NCBI GenBank assembly: GCA_037447655.1
Contig: JBBHKE010000695.1
Coordinates: 1-64,000 of the forward strand
DNA from: Zygnema cylindricum
Taxonomy: Eukaryota > Streptophyta > Zygnematophyceae > Zygnematales > Zygnemataceae
Length of the DNA stretch: 64,000 nucleotides
Direction of reading: 5' to 3'
Shown: positions 24,600 to 34,126 of the stretch, in pieces
Layout: every line of letters begins with the position of its first letter
How positions within the stretch are numbered: position 1 is the first letter of the stretch
The notes under the pieces: model-generated
What the model was told of the DNA's origin: nothing
What the model saw: the letters and a program-made list of their open reading frames with translations, nothing else
Database searches by the model: none
Translations under genes and position numbers: made by a program

Positions 24600-25172
24600 G
24601 GAAATTTATCGTAGATGATGATTCCAATCTAGATGAATGGAGTGAAGATGAAGAGCTAGTATAAATAATTCACGGAAAGATAGTGATATTCAATGGCACA
24701 AATTATCAAGTGTGAAAAAAGGATAATAAAGCACAATTCCTACTTCGCTGCCATTGCAAAGTGGTCAATGAAGAGGAGGAGATGTCGATTTCCGATCGGA
24801 AAGCAAATAGAGTTTGGAAACGAAAATTTCTGTCCGCTATTACTGCACTGATGCAATTGTCAACCGCGTCAGTCCATGACCATTTTCTCGCTTATAACTT
24901 TCGTATGAGCGTTGGACGACCTTGGAAAATCAATTTGAGAAGGGTGTCCAAAACATCGGGAAATATTTGTTCTCCCAATTTATGATTAAACCAAATGAAT
25001 CCATTGACGAAGCCTCCACAAGATTTAACATAAATGTTGAGCAGTTGTTGTATAATGGCACAATTTTGGTAGAGAATGATAAGTCAGCGGTTTTCATCAA
25101 TGCCTTATCCACGCTGGGCCAGATGCAATTGACTAACTCAAACTTAGATCCAGCTAACATAATTTAGGCATA
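24600..25172 (+). pseudogene. Copia gag fragment (degenerate)
   Basis: Begins with an acidic Asp/Glu stretch, then IFNGTNYQV (typical gag start F-x-G-x-N-Y), ANRVWKRKFLSAITALMQL, STASVHDHFLAY, a frameshift at about 24920, then ENQFEKGVQNIGKYLFSQF and NINVEQLLYNGTILVENDKS (about 24922-25110). These match the gag N-terminal region of Ty1/copia elements and are related to the minus-strand fragment at 23030-23180. No knuckle or pol part follows. The upstream stop after EDEELV lies inside the frame. Confidence 0.65.
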
Positions 25173-25765
25173 CTCACTAAATCACTAAATTCTCTATTAT
25201 TTCTGACAGATCAGGTACGTGTCTACTCAAGCAGCGAAAGATGCAAAAAAAAATCACAACATGGCTACAGTTCAATCAATCAAAATTATCAGAATTCAGG
25301 TGATTTTATAGTATTCCATGTGAATAGCACCATGTCCAAATTCCAGAAAACAGGTCAAGAATCTCAACAGACATTGCCACAATGTGTGATAAACATGAAT
25401 ATTTATTCGCTGAAAATTGCCTTAGGCAAAAGCTGTCACAGAATACTGCTGCCTAGTGTGGATTTCTTCAAATATTTACGGATATTCCTTGATATGTTTT
25501 GACTAACACATACACTACCTAAAAAAGTCGAAGATGATGCATCATCAAAATCGCTAGCTGAATCTTGCTACAGCTTTCAAATACTAAAAATCATGTATAT
25601 ACACACTACCAATACACCATGAATGAATGTAAACTGTCAGCATCTTGTACCTGAGCCTACACTAAAATAACCTCAAACTAGACATTGCGATCTTCTTAAC
25701 CTGCTTAAGCTCTCGCGTACACTACCTTCCAGCCATGGAAAGTATAATTGTGCAACAAAGACGGG

Positions 25766-27434
25766 CTAGCATCTGACATAGAGATCCACTCCGTCGGAGA
25801 CGTCGGGTGTGTACCCGGTGAGTACGCTGACGAACTGACACTTGGCGTCGTCTGAGAGGGGCAGCACTTTGGCGTCCTCCCAGATGGAGGCAATGCAGCG
25901 GTCAGAAAAGGCCGTACATGATTCCGCGCATCCTGCCGCGTCGGCCGCAAAGAAAGCCTCCCACACGCCCACTGGGAGGGTGTTCTCGTGGAGCTCATAT
26001 CCCGCCACTACGGCGCCGCAGCCAGCTGCAATATCGATGAAAATCGCCACCGTTAACTTTTAGGAAACTTACAACAAGGAAGGGATAGAGTGAGAAGAAG
26101 CGTAGGACATTTAGGAACTCAAACAAAAAGGAAGGAATGGAGTGAGAACAAGCATAGATCGCCTGACTTGCTGCAAACCAAAGCCGAGAAATGGCAGCTG
26201 TTGGAGAGAGAGAGGGAGAGAGGGAGTTCTCACTGTTGCATGGCGTGTAGAGGTCGACGCCAGCTGGCATGCCTGGCACGAAGCCGCGGAGCTCGCTGAC
26301 GAACTGACACTTGGCGTCGTCGGAGTAGGGCAGCACTTTGGCGTCCTCCCAGATGACTGCAGCGCAGCGGTACGAATTTGCAGCGCAAGAGGCGGCGCAG
26401 GCGGCAGCGCTATCGGCAAAGAACGACTCCCATTTGCCGACAGGGAAGGTGTTGTTGTGCTTCTCCCATCCGGCGACATCCGTACCGCAGGCGTCTGCAG
26501 ATGACGAAAAAGGAAGTGTCAGTGGTGAAGTCAAGAAATTGGCAGTAATGATCATATATTGTGATAATTATCGTTCATATTTAGAAAATTGGTGGACAAA
26601 TTGAGCACGTAGATGTAGAATTTTGGCTCAATACCAACAAATGGACATAACATTGACACTAGCTGTCTCATCGATTCTTGAGAAAGCGTCGGACACATAG
26701 AATAAAGTGTACGGCTGCCGTACCGCAGGCAAATCATTACAGAGAAGAGGAAAGCTTCGGTGGTTCAGACACGAGATAATTAAAAAAAAAAACTGACACA
26801 GCGTTGACACTAGCTGTCAAATTGATTCTTGAGAATCGCTTCACAGCATCGGAGTTGGAGGAAAACAGAGACAAACAAAGAGTTTGAGTTGGCAGAATGA
26901 CAGTCAATGGGCATTGAGTATGAATCAGACATAACATTGGCCGGCATAGATCCGGAAATCTGAAATTTGAGCATAGGGAAATATATTTTGTAACATTGCA
27001 TGACATTAGCATTCTTTAAATTCTATCACTTCCAAGGTTTACAATCAATACTGTGCTCCAACCTGTGCGTGTTTTTTCCAATTTTGTAATTTTTCTATGT
27101 TCAGACACAAATTTCAAGATCTTATACACAGCAGTTAGTATTTACAGAAAAAAACTCTGACTTTAGAATCAGCTCATAATAAAATTGACAGTTGTCTCAA
27201 TCTTAAAGGACAAAATTCGAAAAGAAGGCTTCAAAAAATACAAGAATCCAGAAATAAGCTCCAAAACTTACTGAGGTTGGTGGTGAAGCTGGAGGCCGGA
27301 GCCGCATCGGGATTCACATCGACCGACGCTGCGAGCACATTGTTGGCCAACAGGTGGCGCGGTCCTGCCGCGTGGCAGGCTCCTAGAAGAGCAGCCACGA
27401 GGGCGAGGGCGAGAGGCGCAGAAGAGAATGCCAT
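25766..27434 (-). CDS. Secreted protein with two cysteine-rich PAN/apple-like domains
   Basis: Three exons: 27434-27272 (ATG, signal peptide), 26494-26234 and 26025-25766 (TAG); 227 residues. Residues 1-22 form a clear signal peptide (MAFSSAPLALALVAALLGA, cleavage near CHA-AG), followed by an Ala/Asp linker. Exon 2 and exon 3 each encode one domain of about 85 residues with six cysteines in the same places and shared cores (WEKHNNTFPVGKWESFFA / YELHENTLPVGVWEAFFA; IWEDAKVLP.SDDAKCQFVS; D.GVDLY..C). Both introns are phase 1, so exon 2 is a symmetric 1-1 exon, as expected for tandem exon duplication. The Cys spacing resembles PAN/apple domains, usually carbohydrate- or protein-binding and extracellular; the function of this protein is unknown. 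The large first intron (27271-26495) contains no recognised element. A broken copy of exon 2, intron 2 and exon 3 is at 46130-46900. Confidence 0.85.
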
Positions 27435-27573
27435 GGAGATGAAGTGGATATTGAAAGAGTGGAGAGAAAAGAGTATTATGAAAAGCTGAAGGTTGGCGCT
27501 TGAATGTGTTTGCAGAGGGAGGAGGTTTTTAAACCCTAAATTTGAGTTTGCTGAGATTGCAGAGGAAGCAGAG

Positions 27574-27580
27574 TTTTATA
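27574..27580 (-). promoter_or_regulatory. Probable TATA box of the PAN-like secreted-protein gene
   Basis: On the minus strand the sequence reads ACATATAAAACTCTGC, about 140 bp upstream of the ATG at 27434. Position and context fit a core promoter with a 5' UTR of roughly 110 nt; the CT-rich stretch just before the ATG fits a plant-like leader. Inference from sequence only. Confidence 0.5.
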
Positions 27581-27866
27581 TGTATGGGAAAGAGCTCCAA
27601 TAAGTGTTTGTATGACTCGGACCAATAGGATCCCGCGCCTAAAAGACGTGGAGCTGTACTCCATCGTACAGTGATGTACTCCAAGACCTTAGGAGCGTAA
27701 GTACAGATTGTCCTTATTTCCGTACTTCAATATTGTTTTCTAGAATTTGTCGGCGTCGGTCGTAAGGGTACGCATATTTCAGCTGGTTGAGAGCAAAAGA
27801 ACAAAGATTCTGTAAATCTACTTGATACGGATTGGTCATTTTTATGGCCTTCGATACTGTACTGTA

Positions 27867-28384
27867 CACCGTGAATCGCTATTAGCGTGTTGGTCGCTAA
27901 TTGAGGTACCCTGTTTTTTTGGGCAAATTCTCAAATAGAATTAGACATTCTAAATGTTCCTGCACGTTATTTGAGGTGTTCCATAAAATAGGATTCATGA
28001 CTCTAATATAGTTCCATCGTAAATAGTGTGGTGTACGGTCTGTCAGAGACGTACTTTTTTGTACTTTTTCAAGTAGAAAAGTACAGAAAAGATATTCACG
28101 CTGTCAAGGAGTCGCGCTAACATGTAATTGCGTAAATATTTTCCGCAGTCGCGGATGTCAAAAAAACGCGACGGCGTACGATTTGAACAATTTCGTACAT
28201 GCACATATTTTAGTGTGGAGATATTCTGCACCGAAATTTTTTACAAAGCAGTTTGCAAATTAGAGTATACGAAAAATTAGAATAAAAATTATTTCCAAAA
28301 AAAACGACATTCCCAATTAGCGTGAATAACGCTAATTGTTTCATTACGCTATCTATTTCATTACGCTAATAGCGATTCACGGTG
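27867..28384. mobile_element. TA-flanked TIR element, copy B
   Basis: Ends CACCGTGAATCGCTATTAGC and GCTAATAGCGATTCACGGTG are perfect inverted repeats over about 20 bp, flanked by TA (27865-27866 and 28385-28386). It is 518 bp, non-coding and rich in GTAC motifs, and belongs to the family of 15803-16384. It lies about 430 bp upstream of the PAN-like gene start. Confidence 0.85.
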
Positions 28385-28922
28385 TAGTGTTGATGACTTT
28401 ATGTACATCTGACGGCGGGAACTTCACGCTTCGCCTTTTACGGCGACAAAAAGATTCCAGGATCTCACAAGGCACGTGGCTTAATCGTGGATGCATCTTT
28501 TGAACAACTTGCCTGTAAGACAAACTTTTTATGGATTCTTCGTAAGGAGTGTACTTAAATGTCTCATCCATCTGGAATTCGCGATATCGACCATCTTTTT
28601 CTAATCTAAAGAAGCGACAGAATAAAGTCAAGAGCTGTCAGAGTTCCCACGCATCAACGGACATTAGGTAACAAATAAATTACGAGCAATAAAATTAGCC
28701 GTACAGATTAATCCGTACAAAAAAAGCAAAAGTACGACAGAAGTACATACAAAGTATAATACCTGTATGTACTATTTTGTATTTACTTCCGGCAGACGCT
28801 AGTTTATATTTCTTAAATACTGTAGTACAATTCATATTCTTTGGTAATGTGCAATTTTTGTAAAAACTCCAAAACAAGTGGTTCAAATGGATTGGAAGTT
28901 CACATAATCTGTTGTTACGGTA
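28385..28922. other. Spacer between two TIR elements
   Basis: Short open frames only (for example 28377-28631 minus) and several GTAC-rich stretches. No gene recognised. Confidence 0.35.
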
Positions 28923-29964
28923 CACCGTCAATCGCTATTAGAGTAAAGAAATAAATAGCGCAAACAAAAATATTAGTGTTATTAACAATAATCGGGAATT
29001 TCTTTTTTTTGAAAAATATATACCTAACTGTAATTTGGGTTGTCCTGAATAATAAATACCCGACCTCTCGAAGTCTATACTAATATCTGTACCCTTACAA
29101 AATCTGACAATTCGTACGCCGTCATGCTGTTCACACGGTCGACGGACGAACATATGAGAACGTGATTTTCTTCGACGAGTTTGCGTCTCTTTCTGCCAGT
29201 GCACATACACATGTGTGCGCAATAATGTTAAGTGTCTTTTTATGCCATTGTAATTCAAAAAGTACCAATTCATACGGAGATACCTTGTCCGTACGCCACA
29301 CTTTTTTCATCGCAATGTAATTACATTATTAACGCTAATTGAAAAAAAACCCTAATTAGAAGAATGGAAAAAATATAATTATGGATTGTATTTCATGTTT
29401 TTTTTTTGAAAAAAAGGCACCGAATTAGCGTTATTTACTCTAATGGCGATTGGCGGTGGAGTAAATAACGCTAATTGTGTGCCCTTTTAAAAAAAAAAAA
29501 ACCTGAAATATAATCCATACTTCTATTGTTTCCATTATTCTAATTCGAGTTTTTTTTTAATTAGCGTTAATAATGTAAGTACACTGCGATGGAAATAGTG
29601 TGGCGTACGGACAGGGTTTATACGTAAGAAATGGTACTTTTTGAATTACAATGCCATAAAAAGACACTTCACATTATTGCGCACACATGTGAATGTGAAC
29701 TGGAAGAAAGAGACGCAAACTCGTCGACAAAAATCACGTTCTCATATGTTCGTCCGTCGACCGTGTGAACAGCACAACTGTGTACGAATTACCACATTTG
29801 TTTGGATACACATATTACTGTAGACATCGAAAGGGCGGGTATTTATTATTCAGGACAACCCAAATTATAGTTAGGGATTAATTAGTTTATGTAATTTTTT
29901 TAAAAAAATAAAGATTCCCGATTAGTGTTAATAACACTAATATTTTTTTTAGCGATTGACAGTG
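28923..29964. mobile_element. 1.04-kb foldback element built from two inverted copies of the TA-flanked family (copy C)
   Basis: Outer ends CACCGTCAATCGCTATTA and AGCGATTGACAGTG, flanked by TA at both sides (28921-28922 and 29965-29966). The whole interval is a large imperfect palindrome. The block 29130-29270 (with CGACGGACGAACATATGAGAA and the AAGTGTCTTTTTATGCC part) is repeated as its complement at 29633-29775, and the centre at about 29445-29470 is itself an inverted pair of internal ends. Frames on the arms mirror each other and are not genes. Arms are roughly 500 bp. Confidence 0.85.
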
Positions 29965-29991
29965 TACTGTCCAGTTTAGTACAGTATTCTA

Positions 29992-31270
29992 CACCGTGAA
30001 TTGTTATTAGACTATAGAAATTATTAGTGTCAATAATGAATTAGGGTGAAGTTCCATCAGGCAAAAAGTGGCGTAGTTTATATAAATCTGCGACCCTCCG
30101 TACCACATCGTACCGCCTATTTTGTTTTTATACGAAAAAACTACATTACAGAGAATCTTGTCGATACTCTCCAAAGGTCTTGGAGGTAATACTGGCCGTC
30201 AGATGTTCATCTGCGAGGAGTTCGCTTCATTTTTTCCTGTAATTATCAACCCACCTCGAGGAGAGAGAGAAAAAATCGTGACACGTTGGATAATTAAGCT
30301 ACGTGTCATGATGGAAAACCAACAAAAAATCTTAAGATTTGCATATGACTCGCGCTTTCTAAAATACAACCGAAAATAAAAACGAAATTTTGTAACATTC
30401 CCTCGTCACGCTATTTTCGGTAACTTTTGTTCGCCACACTATTTCTTTCAAAGGACTTTCGTTATGTTCCAAAACTGAAACCCTAAAAAATGAGTAGAGG
30501 TACAGACTCGCGTCTGCAAAATATATAAAAGTTTTGTCATATGATTACTTGTGCGCGAAATGTATAAATGTTTTGTCGTCGTAGGTACATGGTACGCAAG
30601 TCAAGATTTGAAGTTAAGTTTGTCAGTGCTAAAAATCTGAAAGATATTCAATATCAGATCGTAGCTTGCGTGGCACCAATCGAATTAGAACACGTGGCTT
30701 ACAGACTCTACGTGATAGAACTTTGACTCAATCGACCCAGTCTGTAAAGTTTGCCGTACAATTACAGAAACGTATGATGGAACTTCACCCTTAGTGTCAT
30801 TGGTGTTAATTTGTGTATCAATCCCATTGTGAAAAAAATGTTTGATTGTAATTTCTCTATAACGCTGATTTAAGTATACAGAATCTGTCGTCATTACATA
30901 TACGTTAAAATAGGCACAAGTACAAAATTTGACAATCAGTACCACGTCGCGTCCTTTCAGTGTAATTAATCAATAATTCTAAATTGGGTTTGCGAACGAG
31001 TTTGTGGCAAACTTGACTCCACGTTTATTCTAAGCGTAGTTCTGTATGCAATTGACATAAGTTAACTACAATTTCGGTACGATTTGCGGTAATCAAGTAC
31101 AGTTTGTACCAGCTAACACATTTCGTACACCATACTATTCATAAAATAAGTACGGTAATTCCATCGACGCTAATTCACAAGAACCGTGATTAACGTCACA
31201 GATAAAATAGAATTAGTCACTGTATTTCGGGCATTAATGACAAAATTTTGGGACACTGATATAGAGTACA
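29992..31270. mobile_element. TA-flanked TIR element copy D, split by a nested insertion
   Basis: The left end CACCGTGAATTGTTATTAG is preceded by TA. After the nested element (30044-30790) the sequence resumes (from 30791) with parts collinear with copy A, for example AACGCTGAT, AAAGTACAAAATTTGA and CGTCGCGTCCTTT. The right terminus is eroded at about 31240-31270, next to a copia LTR that starts at 31280. Confidence 0.7.
30044..30790. mobile_element. Nested TIR element with TTA target duplication (PIF/Harbinger-like MITE)
   Basis: Ends GGGTGAAGTTCCATCA and TGATGGAACTTCACCC are perfect 16-bp inverted repeats, with TTA duplicated at 30041-30043 and 30791-30793. It is 747 bp. An 85-codon frame inside (30122-30379) has no transposase motif. 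It is inserted into copy D and hence younger than it. A related left end is at 16653. Confidence 0.85.
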
Positions 31271-31279
31271 CAAGTCTAA

Positions 31280-33363
31280 TGTAGAAATTGATGGTTCTTT
31301 TAGTATTTTCTAGGTCTAAAATGAAATGCAGAAAGAAGCCAAGGCAGTTTGCCTCTAACTTCTCTTTCCAACTCCCACACTTGTTGTAGTCACTGAAAAG
31401 TTGGAGAGGAAGTTAGAGCCATGGCTACCTAGGCTATCCAGAGGTTTACAGGAAATATATTTGTTGGTTTACGGATAGGTAGTTTATTTACTAAAAGGGG
31501 TGATGTCAAATCCAGGATTAGGTCCTGGTACATACCGTTTGATAAAGTTGGCGGTAGCCGGTAGACTTATCCATTAAGTCTAGGACTAGAGTTACATGTT
31601 ATAGGGTTTGTTAGTAATTTAAATGTTACAACGTAGGATACTTCATTAAACGACAACTGTTTACGGGATACATAGATTCAGTTATGTAAAAGTACGGATT
31701 ACGGTACAGATTGTTGAAATTGATTGATTTTGTAGAGTATTTTACAGGTATAAATATATTAGTATAAAAAGAAAAAAAAAGGCGGACAGCCTGTCTTCAC
31801 CTCCTCTCTCTAGCCCCCATACTTGTTGTAGTCACTGGAGGATAGAGAGGGTGGTTAAGCCATGGCTGCCTTAGTTTTGCAGGCTGGACTAAAGAGTGAC
31901 AAATGTCACTCTCAAACAAAAGGTCGAGTCCGGCGGGACTCGAACCTCTGACCGCTAGAGTACGGCGTAGCCGGTAGCTCTAGCCAGTCTGTCATGAAGT
32001 CCGTTAAACTACATGGGGTGTGATATGTATTTAAACTCATACATGATCCTGAAACCGATTAACTGCAATATGAACAAAAAAACATAGAACCAGTTAAAGT
32101 ATTTCAGTGCGGACGTCATTTCGCACGAAACAAATGAATCGAACATTTGTTTTTCGACGGTCGACATTTAATGTCGGAATTAATCCAACGACGCATATCA
32201 CTGCCGAGATCGCGGAATAGTCAGTTTGACGTTTATGGACGTTGTATGACCTGGCGCCACGTGGAGAGATGATATTTGGTCGCAGGAATTCCTGGGAACA
32301 TACGGACGAGTGGAAAAGTGACAGCCGTCTACTAAGTGGCCTTGTCATACATAGGCCGTATAAAAAGGACACCGACCATAGTACCTTTCAGTACTTTACA
32401 GTCATGTGATTGGTCCGTACTTTAATAGATAGAGGTCGTGAGAGGGATTTTGGACTTAGGAAAATCTGGTAGATAGTCTTCTCTCTCTAAGAGAGATTTG
32501 TATTAAATTGGCATTTTCGCCGGCTCATAACTTATCGGCTGGTTGGTCCTTTGCAATGATTCTTTTTGCTACGAACTCAGGGGAGTCTAGGTTGCATAGT
32601 GGTGCAGTCAAGTTGTCATTTTGACATCCGGGACAGCTGTGGTTGTGGCTTGTAGTGGGTTAGTTAAATACTATCTAGAGGCTTCGTGAATTCTGTGGTC
32701 CAATCGAGGATACAGAATTGCGCGCATAAGAAACGAGTACCACGCATTTGTTTTTTTAAACGATACAAATACCGCGCAAGTATTTATGACGGCTACGATT
32801 GAAATTTGCATTCAATCGGAAGGCCAGGAAAAATGCCGGGATTGAAGAACATAATCTCAACGGTTTGTGGTCATCGCCACATTGGATGACACATGGCACA
32901 ATTTCATTCGATCACGACATCTCCAAGGATTACGGGACCGAATCCGAATATGACATGTGTTGACATTTAGGCCATGTCGTACAATACTCGTACAAAAAGT
33001 ACACCGGCAGCTTTACTTTTGTGTACGGCAGTGTAATATAATTGGTGTCGTACATCAGTAGATAGAGTTTTAGAGAGAGATAGGACTTAGAAAAAAATGG
33101 TAGATTGGACCCTCTCTCCCAGAGAGCTTCTCTACAAAAGGTCAACATTGACCCTCCATAACTTACTGATCAGGGGAGAAAATTTAAAGATTCTTTTTGC
33201 TATTGACTCAAGGGAGTCTTGCCTTCACATAGGAGAAGGTGGTGAAAGATTTTGTTTGACAGGGTGGCATTTTTTCTTGCCGAACCACAAAGGGGTCAGG
33301 GTTATCCTAGAGGCTTCGTGTGAGCTGCCTACTCTGAGGACCTATGGAGGTCTCAGAGTTGCA
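31280..33363 (+). mobile_element. Mosaic of truncated copia LTRs
   Basis: An LTR start TGTAGAAATTGATGG (31280) matches the starts at 34127 and 35169. A second LTR body follows from about 31745 (same CCCATACTTGTTGTAGTCACTG landmark as the Y-family LTR read on minus at 59731-58766). From about 32700 to 33363 runs the 3' half of a third LTR. The end GAGGTCTCAGAGTTGCA (33363) is the same LTR end seen at 36240 and 50370. No internal domains are present between the pieces. It ends against the gypsy gag fragment at 33364. Confidence 0.65.
31920..31995 (-). other. tRNA-like segment with an exact pol III B-box inside an LTR
   Basis: The minus strand contains GGTTCGAGTCC (31946-31936), an exact RNA polymerase III B-box, preceded by a tRNA-like GACTGGCTAGAGCTACCGG stretch resembling an A-box region. 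The arms do not pair well enough for a functional tRNA. Counterparts sit in the related LTRs at 59452-59527 and, degenerate, near 50590-50660. Confidence 0.5.
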
Positions 33364-33636
33364 ACGCTCAGACAGGCCAGGGAAGTTCTCCAGATAATTC
33401 GCTATCGAAAACAACCACGCGTCGAGATTTTTGTGCTTGGCGGGGTCGAACTCGTTGGGAAGATTTAACTTATGCCTCCTCAACTCTCTCTCCGTGCTTC
33501 CATGAGTTCTTTCACCAAGACGAGACTCCAAAGTTGCGACAATGTCACTCAGGTGAGCGTTGTGTAATCTGACTTTTTCCAACTCTCGAAGAACTCGCTC
33601 CAACATGTCAGCTCTAGATACTCTGTGGCCTTCCAT
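33364..33636 (-). pseudogene. 5' part of a gypsy-like gag
   Basis: A frame starting at ATG 33636 reads MEGHRVSRADMLERVL, a helical Glu/Arg-rich segment, then LPNEFDPAKHKNLDAWLFS, typical of the retrotransposon gag domain of Ty3/gypsy-type elements (F-x-G/P...W). It is cut after about 90 codons where a copia LTR end (33363) begins. Upstream on the minus strand lie a primer-binding site (33669-33658) and an LTR (34104-33685), so this is the 5' end of an element whose rest is missing. Confidence 0.7.
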
Positions 33637-33657
33637 GCTGTCGAGTCACGAGGAACC

Positions 33658-33669
33658 GCTCCGATACCA
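33658..33669 (-). other. Primer-binding site (initiator tRNA-Met 3' end)
   Basis: Minus strand TGGTATCGGAGC differs by one base from TGGTATCAGAGC, the usual plant PBS for the 3' end of initiator tRNA-Met. It lies between the LTR end (33685) and the gag ATG (33636). It contrasts with the half-tRNA PBS of the copia elements in this window. Confidence 0.75.
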
Positions 33670-33684
33670 ATAAAAAGGATGAGA

Positions 33685-34104
33685 TGATAACACCACATTG
33701 GTAATGCACAAAGGAATAACCAAAAGGATTCACTCATAGCAACAACAGTGATACACGACATACATAGGAAGAATTTGGACTTTATTAATCGAGAAGAGAT
33801 TACAAGATTAATTGCTCGTTGCAGAAGTCTACTTCCAAAGGAGTTGTCTTTGACTAGGCCTGCAAGACTCTTAATACTGGCTAGTTGTAGGTCAACCAAG
33901 TGCTTCACTTATTTACACGTGGATCTTCTCGGTCAATCGATACTTATCCAAACTAGATTCTACAACAGCGCAAATTCATTCACAATCTACTACGTTGCTA
34001 GACTGCTACGCTGCGCTGCTCTGCTGCTATACTATACTGTTATGCTGCAATGCAGCGCTAGTCTGACATCAGAGTTGCGTTGCTCTACGTTAGCAATTAA
34101 AGCA
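33685..34104 (-). mobile_element. LTR of the gypsy-like element
   Basis: About 420 bp, reading on minus from TGCTTTAATTGC to TGTTATCA. It is followed by PBS and gag on one side and preceded on the other by a G-rich tract (complement of 34105-34120) that looks like a polypurine tract. It is related to the isolated LTR at 19286-19700. Confidence 0.6.
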
Positions 34105-34126
34105 ACCCCCCCACTCTGCTCGAAAG

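Noticed and set aside
28938-29823. Mirror-image frames on opposite strands (28938-29273 and 29641-29823) with the shared peptide RSHMFVRRPCEQHD
   Set aside because: The two lie on the arms of the foldback element, so the similarity is DNA symmetry, not coding conservation.
34092-34120. C-run next to the LTR as a second primer or promoter element
   Set aside because: A G-rich tract on the minus strand before an LTR is better read as a possible polypurine tract.
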